DNA of 64,000 nt from Pedobacter insulae (lineage in GTDB: Bacteria; Bacteroidota; Bacteroidia; Sphingobacteriales; Sphingobacteriaceae): assembly GCF_900113525.1 (NCBI RefSeq), contig NZ_FOPP01000004.1:410049-474048 (forward strand). The letters run 5' to 3'. Made by a program: the position numbers and the translations under genes. Under the pieces are notes generated by a model that was given only the letters and a program-made list of their open reading frames with translations, was not told where the DNA came from and made no database searches. Of this stretch, positions 53,438-63,156 are shown piece after piece; the stretch's first letter is position 1, and the number at the start of each line of letters is the position of its first letter.

Positions 53438-53854
53438 ATGCTATTTCAAAAGATGTACAGCAAAGAAGAAATACTGAAGATGGGGTACTGTGATGCACGA
53501 AGAGACCTCTTCACAGGCAAGGCGTGGTTAAAAACCTATGTAAATCCCGATGAAAAGACGAATGCCTACGTCGGCGAAGTCATTTTTGAAGCCGGAACAC
53601 GCAACAATTGGCATACCCACGGTAGCAATCAGATCCTATTAATAAGAGAAGGTGTTTGCTACTACCAGGAAGAAGGAAAACCTATACAGAAAATACCGGC
53701 TGGAGGCTTTATCAATGTTAAGTCCGGTGTAAAGCACTGGCATGGAGCATCACCTGATGGGGCCATGATACATACTGCCATAGGTATCAACGCCGAAAAA
53801 GGATTGGTAAACTGGATGGAGCCAGATACAGAAGAAGAATATAACAGAGGTTAA
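53438..53854 (+). CDS. Cupin-domain protein
   Basis: This 138-residue protein has a single cupin barrel: motif 1 NNWHTHGSNQILLIREGVCYY and motif 2 KSGVKHWHGA. The two His clusters can bind a metal. A start at the Met of MYSKEE (53453) would also be possible and would move the start off the adjacent hairpin. It begins a set of nine closely spaced genes to 60580 that may be one transcription unit. Confidence 0.82.
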   Translation: MLFQKMYSKEEILKMGYCDARRDLFTGKAWLKTYVNPDEKTNAYVGEVIFEAGTRNNWHTHGSNQILLIREGVCYYQEEGKPIQKIPAGGFINVKSGVKHWHGASPDGAMIHTAIGINAEKGLVNWMEPDTEEEYNRG

Positions 53855-53864
53855 TAAAATAAAA

Positions 53865-54503
53865 ATGAAAACAACAAAAGTATTGGTATTGGGTGCAAAT
53901 GGTGCAATTGCGCAGCACGTTATAGCATTTCTCAAAACGGAAGAAAATATTGAATTAACGCTCTTCGCAAGAGATATTAATCACATAAAACAGTTTAAAT
54001 CATCCGCAAAAATCATTGAAGGAGATGTGCTAAACGCAGGCGATTTGAACGAAGCCGTAAAAGGTCAGGATATTGTTTATGCCAACCTTTCGGGTGCAAT
54101 AGATAAAATGGCAAAAGAAATTGTAGCTGTAATGCAGGCTAATCATGTCAAGCGTTTGATTTTCGTAACCTCTTTGGGCATTTATAAAGAAGTAGCAGGC
54201 AAGTTTGGCGAATGGAACGAAATGATGATCGGTTCTGATTTAATTCCTTACCGTAAAGCGGCAGATGCAATTGAAAAATCAGATCTGGACTATACAGTTG
54301 TTCGTCCATCTTGGCTATCAAACAATGATGAAACGGATTATGAAACTACACAAAAAGGAGAACCGTTTAAAGGAACAGAAGTGGCAAGAAAAGCGGTAGC
54401 GGCATACATAGCCGACCTTATCGAAAATCCGCACAAAGATGTAAAAGCAAGCGTAGGGGTCAATAAACCGGGTGTTTATGGTGATAAACCAGCGTTCTAT
54501 TAA
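53865..54503 (+). CDS. NAD(P)-binding SDR/NmrA-like protein
   Basis: This 212-residue protein has a Rossmann fold with VLGANGAIAQHV and a NmrA-like short core; YANLSGAIDKM and RPSWLSNNDE are as in this family. It may act as a redox-sensing regulator or a reductase. It starts 10 bp after the cupin gene. Confidence 0.84.
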   Translation: MKTTKVLVLGANGAIAQHVIAFLKTEENIELTLFARDINHIKQFKSSAKIIEGDVLNAGDLNEAVKGQDIVYANLSGAIDKMAKEIVAVMQANHVKRLIFVTSLGIYKEVAGKFGEWNEMMIGSDLIPYRKAADAIEKSDLDYTVVRPSWLSNNDETDYETTQKGEPFKGTEVARKAVAAYIADLIENPHKDVKASVGVNKPGVYGDKPAFY

Positions 54504-54513
54504 AGACAAATAA

Positions 54514-55023
54514 ATGAAAGTAACACTGATTGCCAATGTATCGGCAAATGGAAAGGTACTGTTGACCGATAACCCCAACTATCACGAACCCCGTGAAGCA
54601 TTGTTTTTCTTTATTCAATACGCCAATCGGATAGGGAATATCATTATCGGCAGGAAAACGTATGACGTTCTGGAAAGAATACCGGGCAACACAAAAAGAG
54701 TGTTTCCACAGGCCGAGGTAATAGTGGTTTCGCAGTCGGGAGCTGCTATTAAAGATTTTAAAGTGGTAAGTGCAGCAGAAGAAGCCATCAACCATTTGGA
54801 AAGTAAAGGTTTTAAGGAAATTCTTGTCGGCGGCGGCACAGCCGTTTACAACCTCTTTTTAGAACAGGAATTGGTAACGGATCTATTCCTTAACTACATC
54901 CCGATAATCATTGGCGATGGTGGTGTATTGGGACATTCTGAAAATTTAAGTACTCATTTTATCCTGAAAGAGCAAACAATGCTGACAGCAGAAGTATTGC
55001 AGGTTCATTATGTAAGAGGATAA
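54514..55023 (+). CDS. RibD C-terminal/dihydrofolate-reductase-like protein
   Basis: This 169-residue protein resembles the DHFR-like RibD_C family (TLIANVSANGKVL, NIIIGRKTYDVLE, KEILVGGGTAVYNLFL). The substrate is unknown; paralogues of this type are common stress genes in Bacteroidota. It lies 10 bp after the SDR gene. Confidence 0.84.
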   Translation: MKVTLIANVSANGKVLLTDNPNYHEPREALFFFIQYANRIGNIIIGRKTYDVLERIPGNTKRVFPQAEVIVVSQSGAAIKDFKVVSAAEEAINHLESKGFKEILVGGGTAVYNLFLEQELVTDLFLNYIPIIIGDGGVLGHSENLSTHFILKEQTMLTAEVLQVHYVRG

Positions 55024-55032
55024 TAACAGGTA

Positions 55033-55674
55033 ATGGTAAAACGTAAAATAAATAAAAAAAAGATGCTTTGGATTGTACTGGGATTATGTATAGTAACAAT
55101 AGCCGGTTTTGCCATTACTATTGTCAGTATTGATAGTTACCAATATCGGCGTAACCAAAAGGTAATGAAGGGCTTGCTTACAGATAATGTTTCGAGCAGG
55201 ACCTTGGTTGTCTTTTTTTCAAGGTCGGGCAATACGGAACTGATGGCAAGAAAGATAACCGCACTCAAACAGGCACACCTCATTCCGATCCAGTCCAAAA
55301 GAAACAACATTGGTGTTAAGGGTTGGATAGAAGCCCTGATGGATGCAAGAAAGGCCGAGGCCGAAATCAGTCCGGCAAAAATTGACCTGTCAGAATACGA
55401 CACCATTTACATCGGTTCACCGATATGGTTGTACAGCCCTGCTCCGCAGGTTTTTGAGTTTGCAAGGCGTAACGATTTTATGGGCAAAAAGGTGGTGTTG
55501 TTCAATTCAATGAACAGCAAATTTGAGCAAAAATATATTGATGATTTCAAATCAATTATAGAACAAAATGGAGGGACTTTTGAAAAACACATTTACATCG
55601 TTCGTGGCAGAATGACACAGCAGATGGATGTAGATAGTTTCCTGAAAGAAACAGAAAAGTTATTAACCAATTAA
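55033..55674 (+). CDS. Membrane-anchored flavodoxin-like protein
   Basis: This 213-residue protein has a membrane anchor (about 12-31; WIVLGLCIVTIAGFAI) and a flavodoxin domain with the FMN loop VVFFSRSGNTELM and a second loop YIGSPIWLYSPAP. It is the second flavodoxin in the region, but with an anchor instead of a signal peptide. Confidence 0.83.
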   Translation: MVKRKINKKKMLWIVLGLCIVTIAGFAITIVSIDSYQYRRNQKVMKGLLTDNVSSRTLVVFFSRSGNTELMARKITALKQAHLIPIQSKRNNIGVKGWIEALMDARKAEAEISPAKIDLSEYDTIYIGSPIWLYSPAPQVFEFARRNDFMGKKVVLFNSMNSKFEQKYIDDFKSIIEQNGGTFEKHIYIVRGRMTQQMDVDSFLKETEKLLTN

Positions 55675-55687
55675 AAATATAAACAGT

Positions 55688-56587
55688 ATGCCTTTACAAA
55701 TTATTAAATCAAAAATCGGGAATGCAGAAGTATTTCAGATCGTGGAATGTGAAATTGGTTTTACATTACCGTCTTTATTGCCTGATGCTACGCAAGAGAA
55801 AATAAAAGAGATTGAATGGTTGAAAGCACCGCACATCAACGAAGATTATTCGATGAATGCAGTTTCGCAATCTTTCATTGTCAAATTAAATAATCGGTTG
55901 TTGGTATTGGATACCTGTATCGGCAATGACAAGATTGTTGAAGGAGCAGAAGACTTTACCAATATGAAGCTGGAATATCTGGAAGCATTGGAAACCGCAG
56001 GAATAGATAGAACACAGGTTACGGACGTTTTCTGTTCGCACCTGCATTTTGACCACGTTGGATGGAACACCTACAAACAGGGTGGGAAATGGTTACCTAC
56101 TTTCCCCAATGCCAAATATCATTTTGCGAAAGGCGAATACGATTATTGGAAAAACGAAAGCGACAATGATCCGATGAAGCCTATTGAAGATACATCATTC
56201 AAAGAAAGTGTTGACCCTATCGTAGAAGCAGGTCTTGTAAACTTTATAGATGTAAATACAGATCTAGGAGATGGCTTTCAGGTCATTTCTACACCGGGAC
56301 ATACCAAGTCACATGTTAGCTTATTGGTTGATGCGGGTAAGGAAAAGTTTATCCTGGGTGGAGATATGTCACACCATCAATGCCAGTTAGCTAATCCCGA
56401 TTGGGCACAAACAATGGACTACGACCAAAAACAATCTTCTGAAACCAGAAGAAAAGTATTGACAGAGCTAAATGGCACATCGACCCTTTTTACCTGTACG
56501 CATTACACATCGCCTTCTTTTGGAAAAATAACCAAAGATGCAAACGGCAAATTTGTTTTCAATGTAGTAAGTAAGGAAATTAAATGA
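55688..56587 (+). CDS. Metallo-beta-lactamase-fold hydrolase
   Basis: This 299-residue protein has the MBL metal-binding motif HLHFDHVGW (about residue 118), a later His in TPGHTKSH, and the Asp in GGDMSHH. The two-zinc site looks complete. It may be a lactonase or quorum-quenching-like enzyme, but the substrate is not clear. The stop overlaps the next start by 4 bp. Confidence 0.87.
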   Translation: MPLQIIKSKIGNAEVFQIVECEIGFTLPSLLPDATQEKIKEIEWLKAPHINEDYSMNAVSQSFIVKLNNRLLVLDTCIGNDKIVEGAEDFTNMKLEYLEALETAGIDRTQVTDVFCSHLHFDHVGWNTYKQGGKWLPTFPNAKYHFAKGEYDYWKNESDNDPMKPIEDTSFKESVDPIVEAGLVNFIDVNTDLGDGFQVISTPGHTKSHVSLLVDAGKEKFILGGDMSHHQCQLANPDWAQTMDYDQKQSSETRRKVLTELNGTSTLFTCTHYTSPSFGKITKDANGKFVFNVVSKEIK

Positions 56588-57261
56588 TAAAACAGCTTGG
56601 GAACACCCTTCTGTTATGGGCGTGTATTTTGATCGGCATATCTAAATCCAATGCGCAGGATGTAGATGGCAAGACTTCGTTCATACTCACCGGAGTAAGT
56701 ACGGACATTCCAAAAAACCACAAACTGGCTTTGTATGGTGCTTACAGTCCTACGGACAATACCACGGCATTTGTGGTATGGCCAACATTAAAGGTTAATA
56801 AATACCTGTCCTTTACACCTGGATATACTTTTTTGGACACCAAAACTGACAATGGAAGCCACCTGATCGAAAATCAAATTCTGGCATCGGGAACCGTTAC
56901 CATTCCTTTATGGGATAAATGGGCAATTACAGACAGGAATATGTATTTCCACAGGTTCAGAAAGGATGCTGGTGATCTTTCTTTTTACCGAAACCGATTG
57001 GGAGTAACACATCGGTTTCAAGTTGCCAAAAAACAGGCATCCGCATCACTCTATAATGAGTTCTTTTTAAATCTTGATAATGGAAGTCTGAGCCGAAACC
57101 GAATTATAGTGAGTGGAGATATAAAGCTAACTAAATGGCTCACAACGCAGGTAATGTATATGTACCAAACCGATAAGGTTTTGGGAAACCGTCAGCTGGC
57201 ATTTTTAATTATTACGGTTCCTTTGGAGAACTATGGCTTATTTAACAAAAAGAATAAATGA
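56584..57261 (+). CDS. Predicted outer-membrane beta-barrel protein (DUF2490-like)
   Basis: This 225-residue protein has a signal peptide (ISKSNAQ) and alternating beta-strands (LSFTPGYTFLD, RNRLGVTHRFQVAKKQ, RQLAFLIITVPLENY), typical of a small barrel. It is coupled by 4-bp overlaps to genes on both sides, so it belongs to the operon. Confidence 0.72.
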   Translation: MIKQLGNTLLLWACILIGISKSNAQDVDGKTSFILTGVSTDIPKNHKLALYGAYSPTDNTTAFVVWPTLKVNKYLSFTPGYTFLDTKTDNGSHLIENQILASGTVTIPLWDKWAITDRNMYFHRFRKDAGDLSFYRNRLGVTHRFQVAKKQASASLYNEFFLNLDNGSLSRNRIIVSGDIKLTKWLTTQVMYMYQTDKVLGNRQLAFLIITVPLENYGLFNKKNK

Positions 57262-57920
57262 AGAAACTAAAAGTAATTATAACCGGAGCAACCGGAATGG
57301 TAGGCGAAGGTGTTTTACAGGAATGTATTGCCAATCCAATGGTAGAAAAAATCCTATTGATTAACCGTAGGGTGAGCGGATATACAAATCCTAAAATCGA
57401 AGAAATATTGCATAGCAATTTCAATGATATTACGCTGATAGCTGAAATAATAAGCGGCTATGATGCCTGCTATTTTTGTGCCGGAGTTTCTTCCGTTGGG
57501 ATGGATGAAGATACATACCGTAATCTTACCTATCTGACCACAATGGATTTTGCATCCGTATTATCTGAAATATCACCTCAAATGGTATTTTGTTATGTAT
57601 CCGGTGCCGGAACAGACAGTACCGAAAACGGAAAACAGATGTGGGCACGTATTAAAGGTATGACCGAAAACCATTTGATGACACTTCCCTTCAAGGCTGT
57701 GTATAATTTTCGCCCTGCTTTTATGAAACCCACAAAAGGGGCTAAGAATGTCAAAGGATTTTACAGGGTCATCAATGTGATGTTTCCCATTTTTAGATTG
57801 TTCAACAAAACCTATTTCCTTACATTAGAAGAAGTGGGCAAAGCGATGATTAATGTTACCGTGAATGGTTATGAAAAGAATATTATAGAGGTGAAAGATA
57901 TTGCAGATTTATCAAAATGA
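57258..57920 (+). CDS. NAD-dependent epimerase/SDR-like protein
   Basis: This 220-residue protein has the Rossmann motif ITGATGMVGEGV and matches the atypical short epimerase family. The catalytic YxxxK is not obvious. It overlaps the preceding gene by 4 bp. Confidence 0.83.
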   Translation: MKKLKVIITGATGMVGEGVLQECIANPMVEKILLINRRVSGYTNPKIEEILHSNFNDITLIAEIISGYDACYFCAGVSSVGMDEDTYRNLTYLTTMDFASVLSEISPQMVFCYVSGAGTDSTENGKQMWARIKGMTENHLMTLPFKAVYNFRPAFMKPTKGAKNVKGFYRVINVMFPIFRLFNKTYFLTLEEVGKAMINVTVNGYEKNIIEVKDIADLSK

Positions 57921-57978
57921 CAATCTGAACGAGATACGGGCAGATTTAATTTAAGGCACTAATGTCAACATTAAAATT

Positions 57979-59556
57979 ATGATTGAATATTTTACTTTTT
58001 TTCTTGTACTGATTGTCCTGATCGTGCTGCTCATTATGTTGGCAGACAGGATAAAAGTTGCTTACCCAGTGCTGTTGGTCATTGCCGGACTGCTGATAAG
58101 CCTGATACCGGGGATGCCGACGGTACACATCGAGCCTGAACTTATCTTCATCATTTTCCTACCGCCGCTTTTATATGAAGCGGCATTTGTTATATCGTGG
58201 AAAGAGCTCTGGCGGTGGAGACGGATTGTTGGCAGTTTTGCCTTTGTGGTGGTTTTTCTTACCGCCATGTCGGTCGCGTTTGTCACCAACTCTATTATTC
58301 CTGGATTTTCACTGGCTTTAGGTTTTTTGCTAGGCGGTATTGTGTCTCCACCTGATGCGGTAAGTGCAAATGCCATTCTGAAATTTGTGAAGCTTCCAAA
58401 GCGGATGTCATCCGTTCTGGAGGGTGAAAGCTTGCTGAATGACGCTTCCTCGCTTATCATATTCCGTTTTGCGATGATTGCCGTTGGCACAGGGCAGTTT
58501 GTTTGGCAGCAAGCCACATTAAGTTTCAGTTGGATGATCATTGGTGGTGTCGCTATCGGTCTGTTGGTTGGATGGCTGATGATGAAAGCCCACAAGATAT
58601 TGCCTACCGATGCCAACATTGATATCGTGCTTACGCTTGTGGCTCCCTATGTGATGTATATAGCCGCTGAAGAGGTACATAGTTCGGGCGTGCTGGCGGT
58701 AGTAAGTGGCGGTTTGTTGATGTCCGCAAAAAGAAATGATTTTCTAAGCAGTACCTCGCGTTTGCAAGGATACAACGTTTGGAAAAGCCTTATTTTTCTG
58801 TTGAACGGACTGGTATTTTTATTGATTGGCCTGGATTTGCCCGAAATCAGTGAAGGACTGGAACAGGAAGGCATTGGATTTTCTGTAGCTGTAGGCTATG
58901 GCCTGATGGTAACTGCTGTATTGATACTCGGTAGGTTTTTAGCTTCGTTCGGTGCAGTAATCGTTACAAAAATAGTCGGCAATTTTATTCCTGTAGCAGA
59001 TAAAAACCCGGGATTAAAAGCTCCGCTAATTTTAGGATGGTCGGGTATGCGGGGCGTGGTTTCACTTGCTGCCGCCTTATCAATACCCATTGAAATGAGC
59101 AATGGCGCTCCTTTTCCGTTTAGGAACCTTATTCTCTTTATCACGTTCGTAGTGATATTGACCACATTGGTTTTACAGGGTTTGACCCTTCCGTGGCTGA
59201 TCAAAAAGGTAAATATTCCCGATTTTGGCGACCACTACAAAGAAGAAGAAGCGGAAGAGCTACTTAAAATGGGATTGGCTGAACATACATTGCAATATTT
59301 CCAAACTAATTACAGCCAACAGCTTGACAGCAACAAACACTTACAACCAATAGCCACTCTTTTGGAACACCGGAACAACAGGCAGCAGGAAACAGAAATG
59401 TCTGCTGAAGCTAAAAAGGTATATCTTAAAATTTTAGAAGAGCAAAGGGTCTGGCTAATGAATGAAAACAGAACAGATGAAAAACTGGATGAAGAAATTG
59501 TCAGAAAGCATCTATACGCAATAGATCTGGAAGAAGAAAAACTGAAATACACTTAA
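57979..59556 (+). CDS. CPA1-family Na+/H+ antiporter
   Basis: This 525-residue protein has about twelve membrane helices (about 4-410) with the antiporter motifs GGIVSPPDAVSANAIL (Asp of the ion site) and LEGESLLNDASSLIIFRFA, and a cytoplasmic C-terminal region (about 415-525). It probably exchanges Na+ or K+ for H+ at the inner membrane. It lies 58 bp after the epimerase and 16 bp before the bestrophin. Confidence 0.92.
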   Translation: MIEYFTFFLVLIVLIVLLIMLADRIKVAYPVLLVIAGLLISLIPGMPTVHIEPELIFIIFLPPLLYEAAFVISWKELWRWRRIVGSFAFVVVFLTAMSVAFVTNSIIPGFSLALGFLLGGIVSPPDAVSANAILKFVKLPKRMSSVLEGESLLNDASSLIIFRFAMIAVGTGQFVWQQATLSFSWMIIGGVAIGLLVGWLMMKAHKILPTDANIDIVLTLVAPYVMYIAAEEVHSSGVLAVVSGGLLMSAKRNDFLSSTSRLQGYNVWKSLIFLLNGLVFLLIGLDLPEISEGLEQEGIGFSVAVGYGLMVTAVLILGRFLASFGAVIVTKIVGNFIPVADKNPGLKAPLILGWSGMRGVVSLAAALSIPIEMSNGAPFPFRNLILFITFVVILTTLVLQGLTLPWLIKKVNIPDFGDHYKEEEAEELLKMGLAEHTLQYFQTNYSQQLDSNKHLQPIATLLEHRNNRQQETEMSAEAKKVYLKILEEQRVWLMNENRTDEKLDEEIVRKHLYAIDLEEEKLKYT

Positions 59557-59572
59557 CAAATTAATTTAGAAT

Positions 59573-60580
59573 ATGCACACAGGAAAAAGATACACCCCTT
59601 GGGAATTTGCCAAATGGACATTCAGGGATACGATTTGGTTATTGCTCATAGCTGCCGTGCCAACCATTCTTTATGCAATGGGTTGGCATTTCCTTTCCCT
59701 TCCCTGGCAACCGGTAGCAGTATTGGGTACGGCTTTGGCCTTTATTGTCGGGTTTAAGAACAATGCCAGTTATGGCAGATTGTGGGAAGCAAGGCAGATC
59801 TATGGTGCTGTAATCAATGACAGTCGAAGTTTTGCATTTACGCTGCGGGATGCTTTGGGCGGTAAGGATAACAAAACGGTTCAGGAAATGTTCTATAGGC
59901 ATTTTGCCTGGCTCACTGCTTTACGTTTTCAATTGCGGGAACCTCGTTCTTGGGAAAACACCAACAGAAGAGAAAATCAGGATTTCTTGCAAGGCACATA
60001 CAATATTCCCGAATGGGGAACAAAACTGGACGAGGAACTCAAAAAATATTTATCTGAAGATGAATTTGCCTATATCCTTTCCAAAAAGAACAGAGCGACC
60101 CAGCTTATCGCATTACAGTCCGAAAGCCTTGCGAGGTTGAAGAAAGATGGGGTAATCAATGACATTCAATGGATGGAATTACAGAATGGTATCACACGTC
60201 TGATAGACGACCAGGGCAAAGCAGAACGGATAAAGAACTTTCCTTATCCCCGCAATTTTGCTTCGGTAACCACTTACTTGCTGTTCGTGTTCATTTTTCT
60301 GCTGCCTTTCGGTCTGCTAAAAGAATACAGCGCATTGGGCAATGGAACTTTTCTGGAAGGATATACCATTTGGTTCAATATCCCTTTATCAGCAATGGTG
60401 GCTTGGGCATTCCATATCCTGGATACAATTGGTGAAAGCTCTGTAAATCCATTTGAAGGTAGTGCCAACGATATTCCTGTTACCCAGATAAGCCGCATGC
60501 TCGAAATAGATATGCGGGATATGCTGGATGAAAAAGAACTGCCTGAGCCGATTGTGGCGAAGAACAATATTTTGATGTAA
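59573..60580 (+). CDS. Bestrophin-family anion channel
   Basis: This 335-residue protein has membrane helices at about 20-55 and 225-280, RLWEARQIYGAVINDSRSF and a long helical core, as in bacterial bestrophins. It probably forms a pentameric channel for anions or small ions in the inner membrane. It follows the antiporter by 16 bp, so ion exchange and channel function may be linked. Confidence 0.9.
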   Translation: MHTGKRYTPWEFAKWTFRDTIWLLLIAAVPTILYAMGWHFLSLPWQPVAVLGTALAFIVGFKNNASYGRLWEARQIYGAVINDSRSFAFTLRDALGGKDNKTVQEMFYRHFAWLTALRFQLREPRSWENTNRRENQDFLQGTYNIPEWGTKLDEELKKYLSEDEFAYILSKKNRATQLIALQSESLARLKKDGVINDIQWMELQNGITRLIDDQGKAERIKNFPYPRNFASVTTYLLFVFIFLLPFGLLKEYSALGNGTFLEGYTIWFNIPLSAMVAWAFHILDTIGESSVNPFEGSANDIPVTQISRMLEIDMRDMLDEKELPEPIVAKNNILM

Positions 60581-60674
60581 TGGAATAGCTATCCAATAAT
60601 CGGTGGTACCGAATACCTGGATATATAACTGATCATCTTATGAATGAACCATATTTATAAAGAATTAAAAACAG

Positions 60675-61379
60675 ATGGACGCTAAAAATCTAAATGAGCA
60701 GAATGAGAAAATGGATTACTTTGTGGATGTTATCCATCATCTTAAAACCCCCTTTAATCATATTAAAGGCTTGGCTACTCTTTTAGAAAAAAGTAGGACC
60801 CTAACGCCTGAGCAGGTTACATACATAGAGCTGATCAAAGCTTCAGCGCAATCGGGACTTGAAATGACAACCAATCTGCTCGATTTAAATTCCCATGAAA
60901 TTAATTCATCGATCAAAACCGAATTAGTAGAACTGGATAATTTTGTTGGAGATAGGATATTGCAATTTAACCCAATAGCTCTAGTTAAAAATATAGGATT
61001 TACCATTAATATCGAAGCAAAAAGTATATGCACAGATAAAGGATATCTTGCTACGATTTTTGATAATCTAACCTGTAATGCCATTAAGTTCTCACCAGCA
61101 GATTCAACAATCGGAATACAGGTAATCCAATCAATTGAAGGGATTAAAATTTCGATTAAGGATCAGGGGCCGGGATTTACGGAGCATGACAAAACATATT
61201 TATATCACAGATTTAAAAAGCTGAGTGCAAATCCAACTGGAGGCGAAACTTCAAACGGACTTGGTCTGGCCATTGTAAAACAATTAGTGGATAAATTAGA
61301 TGGTAATATTGAACTGAATTCGATTGCTGGCCAAGGCAGCGAATTTATCGTAACCATCCCTTCGCACAGCATCCGATAA
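60675..61379 (+). CDS. Sensorless histidine kinase
   Basis: This 234-residue protein is only a transmitter: a HisKA domain with phospho-acceptor His in VIHHLKTPFNHIKG, and a HATPase with N box DNLTCNAIKFSP, G1 DQGPGFT and G2 GLGLAIVKQL. It has no sensing or membrane region, so it may act with the PAS-GAF-PAS protein downstream. Confidence 0.88.
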   Translation: MDAKNLNEQNEKMDYFVDVIHHLKTPFNHIKGLATLLEKSRTLTPEQVTYIELIKASAQSGLEMTTNLLDLNSHEINSSIKTELVELDNFVGDRILQFNPIALVKNIGFTINIEAKSICTDKGYLATIFDNLTCNAIKFSPADSTIGIQVIQSIEGIKISIKDQGPGFTEHDKTYLYHRFKKLSANPTGGETSNGLGLAIVKQLVDKLDGNIELNSIAGQGSEFIVTIPSHSIR

Positions 61380-61480
61380 CTGGTATTTGGGAAATTGGAT
61401 TTATTCTCCCTTGATGAGCGAAGCATTTTACAAGAAGAAAAAGGATCTGTAACGAACATTTTGGAAATAATTTTATAGCT

Positions 61481-62962
61481 ATGGATATTAAATCGGAACA
61501 CTTATATGCCCTTTTACAATCAATTGAAGGGGTAGTATGGGAAGCTGACATTGATATGCAGCGATTTTCCTTCATTAGTGATCATGTGGAACAGATTACG
61601 GGCTTTTCAAAAACAGAATGGCTTAATCAACCCGGATTCTGGGAAACGCGTATACATCCAGAAGACTTTGAAGTGGTAACTAAATATTATGATTTAAGAA
61701 ACCGGAAAATTAAAGGCTGCACTTTTGAATACCGTATGATCCGGGCTGATGGCGAGATAATTTGGGTTAAGGATAATGTTTCATCACTCCGGCTAGATAA
61801 TGGTGATCATATTTTTAGGGGTATCATAATTGATAATACTACCACAGAAAGATTAAGAGCACTGGAACGATTGGAATATAACATACTAAGATTAAGTTCT
61901 GATTTTCGTTTACCTCTGGAGGATGTATTGCTCAATTACCTAAAAGGATTGGAAGCTTTGTTCCCTCAAATGCAATGCTCCAACCATCAGATCAAAAATG
62001 GTCGGGTGGCCAGTGGCTTGTCCCCATCTTTACCGGCAGCTTATATTTCAAAAGTTATAGGCTTACAGATCGGAGAAAATGAAGGGTCTTGTGGAACTGC
62101 TGCAGCAACCGGACAACAGGTTATTGTAAGCGATATTGCTACTGATAAAAGGTGGTTTAAATACAGGTCTTTAGCTTTGGATTATCAACTTGGTGCCTGT
62201 TGGTCAAATCCTATTATCAATACTGAAGGCGAAGTAATCGCTACACTGGCAATGTATTACCAAAATCCGCGGATACCTTCCGAAAATGAACTGCAGGTTA
62301 TGCAAAAGGCAACTGCACTTTTACGGATCATTATAGAAAACCGTCAAAAGACTGAGGTGATAAATGAAGCCAACTTACTTATGTCACAAAGCCAGGAATT
62401 GGCCCACTTTGGAAATTGGCGCTGGGATATAAAACAAGATATTGTTAATTGGTCACCCGCAATGTATCTTATCTATGGTCTGGATAAAAAGGAGTTTAAG
62501 GTGAGTTCTACTGGATATCTTACAATGCTCCATCCCGATGATCTGGTTCGCGTGAAGAAGGTTATGGAACGGGTTTTATTGAATCAGGAAGAAATTGAAT
62601 TTGAAGAAAGGATTGTTCGTCCAAATGGAGAACTGCGCTATCTACGGTCTTGGGCTAAACTAAAAATGGATGCCCAAGGCGCACCGCTTGAAATGATTGG
62701 TGCTTGTTTGGATATTACTGAAAAAGTTATTCAAATGCAGGCAATTGAACAACAAAATAGGCAATTATTTGAGATTGCCTGGATGCAATCACATGCAATC
62801 CGTTCTCCACTCACTAAAATTATGGCTTTGGTAGACCTGCTTAAGCTTATTCCAGAAAGCAATCCTGAAAAAATAGAATTACTCAAATACTTGGCTGCTG
62901 CTGCATCTGAATTGGATGAACAGATAAAAAGTATTAATGAGAAAGCAAAACAGGCAACTTGA
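61481..62962 (+). CDS. PAS-GAF-PAS protein with H-box but no ATPase domain
   Basis: This 493-residue cytoplasmic protein has PAS 1 (about 5-125), a GAF domain (about 130-290; GSCGTAAATGQQVIVSD), PAS 2 (about 305-415) and a C-terminal helical region with an H-box-like sequence (WMQSHAIRSPLTKIMALVDL, about 440-460), then ends. A HATPase domain is absent. It could be a sensor that dimerises with or is phosphorylated by the kinase at 60675. The gene ends naturally at a stop. Confidence 0.84.
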   Translation: MDIKSEHLYALLQSIEGVVWEADIDMQRFSFISDHVEQITGFSKTEWLNQPGFWETRIHPEDFEVVTKYYDLRNRKIKGCTFEYRMIRADGEIIWVKDNVSSLRLDNGDHIFRGIIIDNTTTERLRALERLEYNILRLSSDFRLPLEDVLLNYLKGLEALFPQMQCSNHQIKNGRVASGLSPSLPAAYISKVIGLQIGENEGSCGTAAATGQQVIVSDIATDKRWFKYRSLALDYQLGACWSNPIINTEGEVIATLAMYYQNPRIPSENELQVMQKATALLRIIIENRQKTEVINEANLLMSQSQELAHFGNWRWDIKQDIVNWSPAMYLIYGLDKKEFKVSSTGYLTMLHPDDLVRVKKVMERVLLNQEEIEFEERIVRPNGELRYLRSWAKLKMDAQGAPLEMIGACLDITEKVIQMQAIEQQNRQLFEIAWMQSHAIRSPLTKIMALVDLLKLIPESNPEKIELLKYLAAAASELDEQIKSINEKAKQAT

Positions 62963-63029
62963 TTGGATTAAACTAACCAATTGTAATACTCGATAATTTT
63001 AACAAATTATAAGTAAATATAAAATATGG

Positions 63030-63156
63030 GTTTGTATGGTTTAAGATGGATTGAAATGACCTATTATTTTTTCAGAATTGCGGTTTAAAATATATTTTAA
63101 ACAGAAAAGGCGCAATTTCTTGCGCCTTTGGTGATCCCGCTGGGATTCGAACCTAG
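63030..63156. repeat. Right copy of 127-bp direct repeat (partial tRNA-Lys 3' end), putative att remnant
   Basis: This copy matches 3421-3547 in the same orientation with 7 mismatches. It keeps the terminator stem (63108-63128) and the tRNA 3' end through the T-loop, then diverges at 63157, so no anticodon arm is present. It marks a former or present junction of an integrated element. The repeat is seen directly; which element made it is inferred. Confidence 0.75.
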
